From Adhaeribacter rhizoryzae (lineage in GTDB: Bacteria > Bacteroidota > Bacteroidia > Cytophagales > Hymenobacteraceae): a stretch of DNA of 64,000 nt. The stretch lies in contig NZ_VWSF01000025.1 of NCBI RefSeq assembly GCF_008629685.1, positions 28,733 through 92,732 of the forward strand. The letters run 5' to 3'. How positions within the stretch are numbered: position 1 is the stretch's first letter; each line of letters opens with the position of its first letter. Under the pieces are notes generated by a model that was not told the origin of the DNA, made no database searches, and saw only the letters and a program-made list of their open reading frames with translations. Below are positions 18,219-27,900 of the stretch, piece after piece. A program made the position numbers and the translations under genes.

Positions 18219-18923
18219 ATGTTACTGCTAAATATATTATTACAAGTTACAAACCCCGTTAATTTACCCGAAACTTCTCCTGAAATGGGTTTATCGCTTT
18301 TTGATTTACTCCTGAAGGGTGGCTTTGTAATGGTGCCTATTTTTATACTTTCCTTAGCCACGCTTTATCTTTTCATGGAGCGCTGGTTATTTATTCGTTC
18401 GGCTAATAAAATAAAACCGGCATTTTTGGTAAATGTAGAAAACCTGATGCGCTACGGGCATATAGACGAGGCTATGCGTTTATGTGAGCGTACAGCTTCA
18501 CCTATTGCCCGTATTTTAAATAAAGGCTTAAGCCGCATAGGTTCGCCGGTGCGCGATATTGAAGCCGCTCTGGAAAATACGGCCCAAGTAGAGGTCTATA
18601 ACTTAGAAAAAAATCTGGGTTATTTATCGGCTATTGCAGCCGTTGCCCCTATGATGGGCTTTTTGGGTACCGTTACGGGCATGATTAAAGCATTTTACCA
18701 TATTTCACTCGCCGATAATATTAGCATTGGTATTATTGCGGGTGGTATTTACGAAAAAATGATAACCTCGGCAGCTGGTTTGCTAGTGGGCATGCTGGCT
18801 TATGCCTTGCATACGTACTTAGTTGCCCAAATAGACCGCACTGTTAACACCCTGGAAGTGGCCTCTATTAGTTTTATGGATATTCTCTTTAAAGTGCCGA
18901 CCCATGAATTTCAGGAAAACTAA
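18219..18923 (+). CDS. exbB: ExbB/TolQ/MotA-type proton channel protein
   Basis: A 234-residue inner-membrane protein with three hydrophobic segments (about residues 32-52, 130-155 and 170-200). The conserved core lies near LGYLSAIAAVAPMMGFLGTVTGMI (TM2), followed by ITSAAGLLVGMLAYALH (TM3). It forms the pentameric channel that uses proton motive force with ExbD to energise TonB, the driver of SusC-type transporters. It overlaps exbD by 20 bp. No tonB gene accompanies the pair here. A TolQ assignment is possible but less likely without tolA/tolB. Confidence 0.88.
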   Translation: MLLLNILLQVTNPVNLPETSPEMGLSLFDLLLKGGFVMVPIFILSLATLYLFMERWLFIRSANKIKPAFLVNVENLMRYGHIDEAMRLCERTASPIARILNKGLSRIGSPVRDIEAALENTAQVEVYNLEKNLGYLSAIAAVAPMMGFLGTVTGMIKAFYHISLADNISIGIIAGGIYEKMITSAAGLLVGMLAYALHTYLVAQIDRTVNTLEVASISFMDILFKVPTHEFQEN

Positions 18924-19302
18924 AAAAAGGCACGCCTCCGTAGAAGCAGCTTCTTTATCAGATATTTTATTTTTTCTGCTGCTGTTCTTTCTCATCATTT
19001 CGACATTGGCCAGCCCAACGGCCATTAAACTACTTTTACCTAAAGCGCAGCATACCCAAAGCATACCCAAAAATTTAATTAATCTTTCGGTAAATAGCCA
19101 GTTAGAATATTTTATCGAAAAAAACCAGCTTTCTTTTACCGATTTAAATGCCGCCCTGGAAAGTTTAGCCCTGAACACGGTTAAGCCAACCATTGTGCTG
19201 CGAATTGACCGGACGGTGCAGGTAGATGAATTAATTAAAGTGGTTGATATTATTAATAAAAACCATTTACCCATGGTTGTAGCCACCACCAAAGCCCAAT
19301 AA
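18904..19302 (+). CDS. exbD: ExbD/TolR-type protein
   Basis: A 132-residue protein with one N-terminal helix (about residues 22-40, FFLLLFFLIISTLASPTAIKL preceded by SLSDILFF) and a periplasmic domain. The Asp in LSDILFF is the membrane aspartate that carries protons in this family. The C-terminal VVDIINKNHLPMVVATT matches the ExbD/TolR periplasmic fold. The start lies within exbB, giving a 20-bp overlap and translational coupling. Confidence 0.88.
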   Translation: MNFRKTKKRHASVEAASLSDILFFLLLFFLIISTLASPTAIKLLLPKAQHTQSIPKNLINLSVNSQLEYFIEKNQLSFTDLNAALESLALNTVKPTIVLRIDRTVQVDELIKVVDIINKNHLPMVVATTKAQ

Positions 19303-19466
19303 ATATTTTTAAAGAAGATTAAATCTCATAAGTAGCTTCCGGCTTTTGCCCTCTGTTAAATTGTTAAAGCAAATTGTTTTTATACGTTTAATCGGCGGCT
19401 TTCCGGATACTGTAAGGGGTTATACCAAAAAGTAAATATTACCTTCCAAAAAACGCAACTTTATTT

Positions 19467-19575
19467 TTGTCATCCTGAAAGGACCTTTTGGTTAGAAAAT
19501 CAAGTAGGCAATATACCTTTTAACGCTAATTGCCTGTAAGAATATCTAAACAATAGATTTTTTCAAAATGACAGA
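19467..19575. repeat. Decayed inverted repeat with GTCAT termini
   Basis: TGTCATCCTGAAA (about 19468) is mirrored by TTTCAAAATGACA (about 19561-19573). The interior carries a second small pair AGGCAAT/ATTGCCT. The ends resemble those of the repeats at 21023, 39271 and 53665. Confidence 0.4.
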
Positions 19576-19658
19576 GAGCGTATCTATGCAGGATAGCTTA
19601 TACTATTTGGTATTATTTATTAGCAGTTTAACCCTTGCTGCGGCGGCAAGTAGTCTGG

Positions 19659-19713
19659 CAGCAGCTTTATAATTGGCAGTGTTATCCACGCTAATTATAA
19701 AGCTGCTGTTTTT
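19659..19713 (+). terminator. Strong orphan hairpin with T run
   Basis: A 19-bp stem (19659-19677 with 19690-19708, one G-T pair), 12-nt loop and a TTTTT tail. It lies 357 bp after exbD, so it may end a small RNA rather than the exbBD message. Confidence 0.55.
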
Positions 19714-20227
19714 ATAGCAAAATATTAAACTGCTTTTATTCAGGATATTTTATAGTAATGCCAAGTATTGTAAAAGGCTTTCCATAGCTAAAAGTATAGA
19801 ATCATATTATCCCTCCTGTTATTCCGCAGGAATCTGCTGCCTGGAAGGCATTACAGGTAAATTCCAGACTAGGTTTATTCCCTGTTTATCCAACTCAAGC
19901 AAAAGCTTCTTTTAGAATTCTGCGAATGCTCCTGAATGACTGGTAGGAGAAGTTGTTTGCTGGGCTATTATGGAAATGTTTACTATCTGGTATTACCGCC
20001 TGCTAAATCATTGACGTTGTTTAACACGTAAACTGTTTAATATTTTAATTAATATTTTAAATATTGCGGTAAAAGTTATTTTTGAATAGCGTAGCGGTGA
20101 GCTATCTTAATTTAAATAAAACGGTAAAGGTCATTTTCAGGTAAATAGCAAAATAAAAATAATCCAAAATAAGATTAAACTTTACTATTTACTATTACCT
20201 AAATAATAACCGTTTAAATAAGACAAC

Positions 20228-20860
20228 ATGCTGGAACTAGAATTACTGGCTATTTTGCCGGATGCAGAAAAACTAATTCAATGGGGTGGCGTAGGTTTAA
20301 TTGCGGCCCTGGTTTTTATAGAAACCGGCTTTTTGGTGGGCCTGATTGTACCCGGCGGCGAAACCTTACTTTTTTCGGCTGGCCTTTTTGCTGGACTAAA
20401 AACCCTGGATATGCCGGTATGGTGGCTAATTCCGCTTTTAATAATAATGGCCTTTGCCGGCGATTTAACCGGTTATGGTATTGGCCGCAAACTAGGTAAA
20501 CGCCTGCATAATAAAAAAGACAGCTTACTTTTCCGGCGCGAATACCTCGAAAAATCAGAAAAATATTACCACAAACATCCCCGGAGAGCTTTAATATTTG
20601 GCCGTTTTTTACCCATTATCCGCACGTTTAATCCTTTATTATCGGGCAGCAGTGGCATGGATATTAAAAAATTCATGCTGTTAAGCGGCTTTGGCGGGTG
20701 TTTGTATATTACTTCTATCATATTGGCCGGCTATTTTTTAGGCCAGGCTTTCCCGAAGTTAGGCGATTACGTAGGGTATATTTTTATGGGGGTAGTGGTG
20801 TTGGTGCTGGGTTCGTTGTTTATTAGTTTTTACCGCGAGCACCGAAAAACCGCCAGTTAA
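20228..20860 (+). CDS. DedA-family (VTT-domain) membrane protein
   Basis: A 210-residue polytopic membrane protein. The N-terminal half has ETGFLVGLIVPGGETLLF (about residues 33-50), matching the re-entrant E-x(9)-PG-E signature. The centre contains FGRFLPIIRTFNPLLSGSSGM (about 121-141), the GRF-PxxRT/xPxxAG motif of DedA proteins. The family is linked to undecaprenyl-phosphate or phospholipid flipping and envelope homeostasis. It is monocistronic. Confidence 0.92.
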   Translation: MLELELLAILPDAEKLIQWGGVGLIAALVFIETGFLVGLIVPGGETLLFSAGLFAGLKTLDMPVWWLIPLLIIMAFAGDLTGYGIGRKLGKRLHNKKDSLLFRREYLEKSEKYYHKHPRRALIFGRFLPIIRTFNPLLSGSSGMDIKKFMLLSGFGGCLYITSIILAGYFLGQAFPKLGDYVGYIFMGVVVLVLGSLFISFYREHRKTAS

Positions 20861-21165
20861 AACTCTATAAAATAAACCTGTGGCGTTAAATTGTACCTAT
20901 TCTGCCAAACCGCAAAAGGCTTGTTATTATTATATTTAGGTATTAACTGCTATTAAGTAAATAGTCGCCTTAACAATTGCATATTTTCACCTGAAATATT
21001 TGTGAATTTGATGAGCGCACTTTTGTCATTCAGGAGGAAACTATTTGGCTACCTGCTAAATAGGTTCCTCCTGAATGACAATTGTGGGGTACTTAAACCT
21101 CATTTTAGAAATTTATTTAATCACCAGTATTAATCCAACTTCTACAACCAATAGTTAAAAGCAAC
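20861..21165. other. Gap holding one palindromic repeat
   Basis: A 305-bp gap between convergent genes. Apart from the 59-bp inverted repeat at 21023-21081 nothing is recognised. That hairpin could also end transcription from both sides. Confidence 0.4.
21023..21081. repeat. 59-bp palindromic repeat, copy 1
   Basis: Two 27-bp arms (21023-21049 and 21055-21081) with a 5-nt loop, beginning TTGTCATTCAGGAGGAAACT. A second copy in inverted orientation lies at 39271-39329. Confidence 0.85.
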
Positions 21166-22149
21166 CTAATTCGGCCTTTTGTCTTTCCACAACTTAAAAT
21201 CGTCCCAATATATTTGCAGGGTTTTTACCTGGCGTTGCATGTGGGCAATCAGTTCTTTAGATGTATAAAGCTTAAGCGGGTTAAAATCTGTAACGCCGTC
21301 GGGGTTCGGGTCCTGGGAGTTGTGGGTAATTTTGTGCAGGTCGAAAACTATTTTTCTTTTTTCGCCATCGGGCGCAATGGCCAGGTAAAAACGACCGTTT
21401 TGCTGGTTACCTTCTTTGTAGTAATAATCCATGGTAAACCATTTACCAATGGGTACTTTAACGGCTTCGTTGGTTTCGGCCCACAGCGTGGTATATTTTT
21501 GTTTGCCGTCGGGGAATAGTTCGCAGTCCTGGGCATCCAGAATAAAATGCAAATCACTTTCTTTTTCGGTGGGTTTGCCTAAACCCAGGGTAATCCGGAA
21601 ACCGTAAGGAACCTCCTGGCTCCAGGTAATATTATTCCAAAATTCCGCTATGGTTAACCAATGAATCTGCTTCGGAAACGTACGCACCGTATTAAAATCG
21701 TTGGGCAAAAACACCCGTACCGATTGGTAAAATTCCTTTACGCCTTTATTGTTGTACAAATTAGCTTGTATTCTGCCTTTAGAACCTGCTACATTGGGTT
21801 CGTTCAGCCAGAAATGAAGTACCTGGTTACGGGCATTAGTTGGGTCTGGTACCAGGCGGGCATACCGCATGGTAGAATCGCCGCCCTGAAACTGAATATT
21901 GAAATTGCCAATAGCCGGGTGGTTGTCTAAATCATTTACCCAATCGTTGTGGCTGGATAAAGTTTTATCGGCCCCAATTATATCGGTATCCCGGTTCCGG
22001 GAAACTACATTAACTCCGGCTTCAAAACCCGATTGAAACAGTAGTTCGCCTGTTGCGGAATCTTGCTGCGCTACCGGATTTAATTTACAGCCACTTATTA
22101 CCAGCAGCGCAAAGCATAACAAGGCCGGGACTTTTTGCCAATGCATCAT
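21166..22149 (-). CDS. Secreted lipoprotein, polysaccharide-lyase-like jelly roll
   Basis: A 327-residue lipoprotein (lipobox VISGC, Cys21). The mature part is beta-rich with many aromatic and charged residues, such as GRIQANLYNN, YYKEGNQQNGRFYLAI and the ending LQIYWDDFKLWKD. This ending and the DLHF and FDLHKITH strands resemble concanavalin-A-like lyases and heparin lyase I-type proteins (PL7/PL13/PL20 fold group). Catalytic residues cannot be pinned without alignment. It could act on an anionic glycan at the cell surface. It could instead be a non-catalytic glycan-binding protein. Confidence 0.6.
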   Translation of the reverse strand: MMHWQKVPALLCFALLVISGCKLNPVAQQDSATGELLFQSGFEAGVNVVSRNRDTDIIGADKTLSSHNDWVNDLDNHPAIGNFNIQFQGGDSTMRYARLVPDPTNARNQVLHFWLNEPNVAGSKGRIQANLYNNKGVKEFYQSVRVFLPNDFNTVRTFPKQIHWLTIAEFWNNITWSQEVPYGFRITLGLGKPTEKESDLHFILDAQDCELFPDGKQKYTTLWAETNEAVKVPIGKWFTMDYYYKEGNQQNGRFYLAIAPDGEKRKIVFDLHKITHNSQDPNPDGVTDFNPLKLYTSKELIAHMQRQVKTLQIYWDDFKLWKDKRPN

Positions 22150-22244
22150 ATTTTAAAGAAGCTTTTTATGGTTTAAACCGAATAAAAGCAAATTTTAGCT
22201 ATTATCCGAAGCTCCTCCTGGTTTTGCTACTGCTTAAATTATAT

Positions 22245-22568
22245 TTATTTAAGCAACAGCATTTTAAAGTTACTTTGGGCTGTTAAAGCATGCGGAATAT
22301 TGGCCGGAATAATAATAACTGCACCCGCTTGCAACGTTTGGGAGTTGCCCTGCATGTGAAACAAACAGCTTCCTTCCAGTACAGTTAACAAGGCGGGGTG
22401 GGGAGTGGTATGGGTTTTTAGTTCCTGGCCGGCGGCAAAGGCAAACAACAAGGCTTTTTGCCCGGCTTCTTCCCAAATAACCTGAACGTTAAACTTATTG
22501 GGCTGGTAAGTAATCTGGTGGGCCAGATTTTCTAAATTAGGGGTAGAGGCTATTTCGAGTGGTTGCAT
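22245..22568 (-). CDS. Small cupin-domain protein
   Basis: A 107-residue single-domain cupin. The first cupin motif region is FAAGQELKTHTTPHPALLTVLEGS (His pair and Glu) and the second is AGAVIIIPANIPHAL (final His). The metal-ligand pattern is nearly complete. The role is unknown. It lies 103 bp downstream of the truncated globin on the same strand and may share its transcript. Small cupins next to globins are often stress-response partners, but that is inference. Confidence 0.75.
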   Translation of the reverse strand: MQPLEIASTPNLENLAHQITYQPNKFNVQVIWEEAGQKALLFAFAAGQELKTHTTPHPALLTVLEGSCLFHMQGNSQTLQAGAVIIIPANIPHALTAQSNFKMLLLK

Positions 22569-22671
22569 GTTACTGGCTTTTATAATCAGGGTTTAAATCA
22601 GAGTTTCTTGTAAGCTTAACCGATAGCGGAACAAAGCATAATACCGGTTGGGGCGCAATAAATAAGCATGC

Positions 22672-23055
22672 TTAAAAGTTACGCGCCGGTTTATAAGCAA
22701 AAATACGCACCAGTTGCTCGGCTAAACCTTTAGTGGCCGAAGCGGTTGGCCCTTTAAAATGCTCTTCTACGGTTTCGTGAAACAAATGTACCCATTCCCG
22801 CACCTGGGCCTGGTGGGCTGGTAGCAAAGCATGTAATATTTGGGGGTGTCCGGTTAAAGCAGCCGATTTTAATAATACCGAGTGCCAGAAGTTTTTCATT
22901 TGAAACAAATGCTGGTTCCAGTCGCGGTTAGAAAGGTTATCGAATAAGGCTAACAGGTAAGGTTGCGATTTTAGTTTTTGGTAAAAAGCATCTACCAGTA
23001 ATTGTATGTCGGCGGGTTGCGAAATATCGGGTTTGTGTAAGTTCATGGCTTTCAA
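22672..23055 (-). CDS. Group III truncated hemoglobin
   Basis: A 127-residue globin of the short 2-on-2 type. The E-helix region MKNFWHSVLLKSAALTGHPQ and the proximal-His segment HQAQVREWVHLFHETVEEHF (about residues 80-99) are typical of group III. LVDAFYQKLKSQPYLLALFD is the B/C helix area. Members bind O2 or NO and are connected with NO or microaerobic stress. ATG four codons downstream is an alternative start. A TGAC-N4-GTCA dyad lies about 100 bp upstream. Confidence 0.88.
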   Translation of the reverse strand: MKAMNLHKPDISQPADIQLLVDAFYQKLKSQPYLLALFDNLSNRDWNQHLFQMKNFWHSVLLKSAALTGHPQILHALLPAHQAQVREWVHLFHETVEEHFKGPTASATKGLAEQLVRIFAYKPARNF

Positions 23056-23561
23056 TAGTTAATATTTAAAGCTGGCGGTAAAAGCTTCTTTGCTTAATTT
23101 AGTTTTGCAGCAAAGGAGCGTTATACAAATATCGTTTCGGAACGGCAATTATAGCATGACGTTAGTCAACCGGCCAAATGATTTGCCTCATCTTTCGGCC
23201 AATTTGCGTGTACCTTAAGGGCTAAGCCAGCAATAAGTAAACGCTTAATGTAGGATTGTATTTTGGTATGTTGCAGCCGCGTATTGCTTTAAGAGTAGAA
23301 AGCAATTTAATTTAAACGCGGTTAATTATTTGAAATGGATGATTTTCAGGCTTATAAAAGTAAGTACCTGTATTAACAAGCAACTTAATTTTAATAGCTT
23401 TTTCAGTTAAATTTTGATAATACGCTTCTACTTTGCCAAAATAATCGGCACAGAGATTTAATTCTTAACAGAAAGGAATTATGTTTTAGGAATATATTTA
23501 TAATTATAGAGCCGATAATATACGCGGTAATTTTCAAGCCAATGCAACAAGGCGGAGCGCC
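23056..23561. other. Gap between globin and MBL hydrolase genes
   Basis: 506 bp without a supported ORF. It contains the dyad at 23157-23168 that could control the globin gene. The rest is AT-rich and featureless to me. Confidence 0.4.
23157..23168. promoter_or_regulatory. Possible operator dyad TGAC-GTTA-GTCA
   Basis: A 4+4 palindrome of the Crp/Fnr-like half-site type, 102-113 bp upstream of the globin start codon. Only the symmetry and location support it. Confidence 0.3.
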
Positions 23562-24422
23562 TTAATGTTGGTTGGTGTTGTTTACAAATTTGCCATAATC
23601 CGGAACGGCCACTTGCTCAAAATCCTGCACCAGCTTGCGCAAACCCTGACTTAAAGCCTCGCCTTGCATAAAAGTGCCATGGCCGGGTACAACCATTTGC
23701 GGCTGCAAAGCTTCTAATTTCTTAACCGAGTCGTAAGCAGCCGGCCAATTCGTAGTTAAATAAACTGGTGGACCGCAAACTTCTTCTTTCTGCACCAGCA
23801 CTTTATAAAGCGAATCTTGCTTAACCGTTATAAAAGCGTCGGCGGAAAGCAACGTACGGTCGTGGTCGCGGAAGAAAGCTACCTGGCCCGGGGAGTGGCC
23901 GGGCGTATGCACCCAACGCCAGCCGGGCATAAAAGGTACGCTGCCATCTTCGGGTAAAGGTTGTAAAGCCGGTGCAATATTAATGGGTTCGTTGGGGTAA
24001 ATCGATGATATTTTAGCTAATAAGCCACCTTGTACGGTTACGTCGGGCTCGGGGTAAGCCTGCTGACCGGTTAAGAACGGAAACTCCAGCGGATGGGCAA
24101 AAACCGGTACCGGCCATTCTTCGAGTAAACTTACCAAACTACCCACATGATCGAAATGGCCGTGCGTGAGTACGATAGCCGCGGGTTTGCTGTTCTCGCC
24201 AAAACGGCCGCGGCATACTTCTTTTATTTCCGAAGCTGATTTAGGCATGCCCGCATCTACCAACACCCAATCGCCGCCCGACGGATTTCCAACCAGCACC
24301 AGATTTACAATCTGGTTTGTGTAATAATATACATCAGGCCTTACTTCGTGGCCGGTTCCGCTGCTTACCGAAGTCATGGGAATAAATTTATTATCCGCGC
24401 TCTGATGCATATTAGTATCCAT
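23562..24422 (-). CDS. Metallo-beta-lactamase-fold hydrolase
   Basis: A 286-residue protein with the metal-binding motif HGHFDH (His87, His89, Asp91, His92), a second ligand in HTPGHSPGQ (about 170) and an Asp in LLSADAF. These are the binuclear zinc ligands of glyoxalase II-like MBL hydrolases. There is no clear signal peptide, so it is likely cytoplasmic. The substrate is unknown. True beta-lactamase activity is not suggested, since this is the broad hydrolase branch. It sits between the globin and ABM genes on the same strand, with gaps over 190 bp. Confidence 0.85.
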   Translation of the reverse strand: MDTNMHQSADNKFIPMTSVSSGTGHEVRPDVYYYTNQIVNLVLVGNPSGGDWVLVDAGMPKSASEIKEVCRGRFGENSKPAAIVLTHGHFDHVGSLVSLLEEWPVPVFAHPLEFPFLTGQQAYPEPDVTVQGGLLAKISSIYPNEPINIAPALQPLPEDGSVPFMPGWRWVHTPGHSPGQVAFFRDHDRTLLSADAFITVKQDSLYKVLVQKEEVCGPPVYLTTNWPAAYDSVKKLEALQPQMVVPGHGTFMQGEALSQGLRKLVQDFEQVAVPDYGKFVNNTNQH

Positions 24423-24616
24423 AAGAAAACTATTAGGTGAATGGATAATTATACCGGCTTTCCTGACTTGGTGTTACACTTTATGTAAGGCTACTTTTTG
24501 TATTTGAGAATATTTTTTAAGAATCTGTTTATTTTAAGTAAACTGAATTTAGCTCAGTTCAGAAAATGATTATTTAAAGTTAGCGGCAATATTATAAGTT
24601 TTATTCTCAGCAATAT

Positions 24617-24916
24617 TTACACACTTACGCGGTTAAAATATTTAACCCAAACACTCTTGGGAACCAGTTTTACGCCTTTGGGAATGCCGTTGTGCGAATC
24701 GTGGTATTTGTGGCTTTCGTACCAAACGTTAAAGCTCGCTTCATCTTCCCAATAGCTCATAAGCCAGAATTCGTTGGGGTTTTCCTGGGCCGTAAAAACT
24801 TCCATTCGTACAAAGCCAGGCGCTTCATCTACCAGGTGCGGGCGGTTAATAAAAGCGGTTTTAACTTCTTCGCCCATATCGTTGGCTACTGTAAAAGAAC
24901 TCAGGGAAATAAACAT
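24617..24916 (-). CDS. Antibiotic biosynthesis monooxygenase (ABM)-domain protein
   Basis: A 99-residue ferredoxin-like alpha-beta barrel protein. Diagnostic segments are PGFVRMEVFTAQENPNEF and LMSYWEDEASFNVWYESHKYHDSH, the W-x-D-x-x-(S/A)-F pattern of ABM and IsdG-type proteins. Such dimers oxidise small aromatic substrates or heme. It lies 51 bp downstream of the phytochrome-linked kinase and could be the last gene of that operon. Confidence 0.8.
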   Translation of the reverse strand: MFISLSSFTVANDMGEEVKTAFINRPHLVDEAPGFVRMEVFTAQENPNEFWLMSYWEDEASFNVWYESHKYHDSHNGIPKGVKLVPKSVWVKYFNRVSV

Positions 24917-24967
24917 AGCTAATAATTAAAATAAAATAATGTTAACTAAACCGGCCTGGGCGGTTTA

Positions 24968-27900
24968 TTAACTTTCTAAAAAATATAAGATAAAGGTAGT
25001 ACCCTGGCCTTCTTCGCTTTGTACGTCAATTTTGCCGCCGGCATTATCCATCATGCGTTTTACAATGTAAAGGCCCATGCCGGTGCCGCTTACGTGCGAG
25101 TGAAAACGCCTGAAAAGGGCGAATAATTTAGATACATTTTCTTGGCTTAAACCTAAACCGTTGTCGGCTACCGATAATACCAAATAGGGGCCTTGCCGTT
25201 CGGTGCTCAGGGTTATTTCGGGATCGCGTTCCGAGGACCGGTATTTTACCGCATTGCTGATTAAGTTATAGAAAATGCTGTATAAGTTTTTGCGCGAGAA
25301 GTTTAGCTGGGTTACGCCAAAATTAATGTTAAACTGTACGGGTACGCCGGCAATTAAGTCCTGAATATTGCCCCGCACTTGTTCCAGAATTTCGTTTAAA
25401 TTAACCAGCTCGGCTTCTCCGTCTACGTCGCGCTGTACTTTGGCAATATCGGTTAAGTCGTTTATTACGGTTTTAAAGCTATTAATTGATTCTTTAATCA
25501 TCGTAAAAATAGGCCGGGTGCTTTCTTCCGTAATCTCTTCCGACGAATTTATTTCTTCTTCTAAAAGCAAAACCAGCCCTTCTACGTTGGCCATCGGCGA
25601 TTTTAAGTCGTGGGAAGCGGTGTACACGAACATATCCAGGTCTTCGATAACCCGCACCAGGTGTTCGTTGGTGTTTTGCAGTTTTTGCTGCGCCTGTTTT
25701 AAATCGGTTAAATCAATAAACGAGCCTAAAACCCGGTACGGAATTTTGTACTCATTGTGTAAAATATAGGCCCGGTTAAAAACATAAGCGTAGGTGCCAT
25801 CGGCTTTCATAATGCGGTATTCGTCCATCCACTGGTCTTTGCCGCGGTTAATAGCCTGGTTAATGCCTTTTTTTATACTGTCTTTATCTTCCGGATGCAC
25901 TTTATTGAACCAGCCGTCAATGCCTTCTTCCATCTGGCTGGCCGGGTAACCCAACATGGCCTCAATGGTTTCGCTCCACCAAATTTCGTTCGAAACCAAA
26001 TCCCAGTCCCAAACCACATCGTTGGTAGCCATAGATACCAACCGGAAACGTTCTTCGCTGGCCGTAAGCTGCTGGGTACGTTCGGCTACCCGTTCTTCTA
26101 ATTTATTATTTAATTTTATTAATTCGCCTTCGGCTTTTTTCAACTCTTCGTAGGCCAGTAATATTTTTTCTTCGCTTAACTTTTTCTGGGTTATTTCGGC
26201 CATGGTTACGGTTAAGCCATCGCCAACTTTAGCCCCCGATATTTCGAACCAGTCTTTGCGGTCGTTTACTTCCAGGTGTTGTTCGGTAAGCAGGTGTTTG
26301 CCGGTTTCTACCACATCTACAAACTTCCGGAAAAGCCCGGATTTTTTTAAGAAAGGCAGCTCGGTCAGGGCGCTGCTGTTAAGCAACTGCGCTTGCGGTT
26401 TACCTATTAATTCCTCGGCTTTTTTGTTTAATAATATCCAGTTAAAATCAATAATCTTATTTTGCTCGTTCCGGATGGCGCTCAGGGCCATAATATTATT
26501 GAACGAGCTGTTTAAAACACCTTGTACCACGTTGCTTAGCGTAGTGAGAGTGGTTACATCTACAAAGCTTACCACCACGCCGTCTTTGTTGCCGTCTTGT
26601 TTTAAGTACGGAATAATTTTTATTAAAAAATATTTGCCCGTAGTGGTTTCTACTTCCTGTTCTAACTCCAGCGAATACCGGTTAACGTGCTTAATATTTT
26701 CCAGAAAATCTGCATACTGCAGGTTATGCGATAAATGGTGAATAGGGCGGCCTAAATCGCTTTCGATAATATTAATTATTTCTTTAACCGAAGGCGTAAA
26801 TTTCCGGATTACCAGGTCGTGGTCGAGGTAAAGCTGGGCAATATTTGAGCTGCGGATATAATTATCCAGATCTTCGTTTAATTCCTGCAGCTCTTTTATT
26901 TTTAACTGGTGTTCGGAGTTTACGGTGTGCAGCTCTTCGTTTAACGATTGCATTTCTTCGTTGGAGCTTTGCAACTCCTCGTTCGAAGACATGAGTTCTT
27001 CGTTTACCGATTGTAATTCTTCGTTGGCCGTGCTTAAATCCTGAACGGTCAGGTGCAAACTTTCGTGGGCATCTTTTAGCTCCAGTTCCAGGGCGGTAAG
27101 CTGGCGGTAAAAATCGGTTTCGGGCATTTGCAGGGTTTCGCTCAGCACAAAAGGGGTAATACTTTGAATAATTTCCTGCAATAAAATCAGGATTACCCGC
27201 GGCTGGTTTTTACCTGCATCAACCGGTTTAATGGTTATTTGCACCAGTTGGTTTTTCTCGTTTAATTTTATAACCACCTGTCGGCTTTCAACTTCTTGGT
27301 GGTGTTGCAAAACTTTCCGTATATCAACACTTAATATTACGGCGAGTTCTTTGGGTACTACTTTGAGCAGGTTAAACTGTAAACGCTTGTTCGGAAATTT
27401 AAGAAACCGCTCAATATCGCCAATGCCGTGTAGCAACTGATAATTTTCATCAACATACAAGGCGGTTATTTTATAGGTTTCGGCCACGGCATCCATAAAG
27501 AAGTCGTTGAACTGCGAAATCTGCGTATTTTTAACCGGCAAACCGTTGCTTACTCCAAACGTTGGGTTGTAATTGCCATAACCATAATTGGGCTGAGGCC
27601 GGGTACTTTCTTTTATTTTCCGGTAAATTCGCCATTTCCGGTTTTCTTCGTAAAACAGCATTTTTATATCGCCGAGCTGCTCACTTGGGCCCAGAAACAA
27701 ATAGCCGTTTAAATTAAGGGCGTACGGAAAAGTAGCCATTACCTTGTTTTGCAGCGCCGGGTTTAAATAAATAAGCATATTGCGGCACGAAATTAAATCG
27801 AGCTTGCTGTAGGGCGGATCTTTCTGCAAATCGTGTTTGGCAAAAACCACCATTTTGCGCACCTCGGCATTAATTACATATTTATTGCCTTTGGGGTAAA

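Larger units (their letters stand above)
19303..20227. other. Long gap (925 bp) with repeats but no clear gene
   Basis: No convincing ORF. It contains an imperfect GTCATCCTGA-type inverted repeat (19467-19575) and a strong orphan hairpin with T run (19659-19713). On the minus strand around 19800-19980 a short frame interrupted by stops resembles decayed coding sequence but cannot be assigned. The last 200 bp are AT-rich and likely hold the dedA promoter. Confidence 0.5.

Noticed and set aside
18219..19302. TolQ/TolR instead of ExbB/ExbD
   Set aside because: No tolA, tolB or pal nearby; abundance of TonB-dependent transport in this phylum favours ExbBD, though not proven.
19800..19980. Decayed coding sequence on the minus strand
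   Set aside because: Short, with in-frame stops, and not assignable to any family by eye.
23562..24422. Beta-lactamase resistance gene
   Set aside because: Only the general MBL fold is present; no lactamase-specific features or signal peptide.
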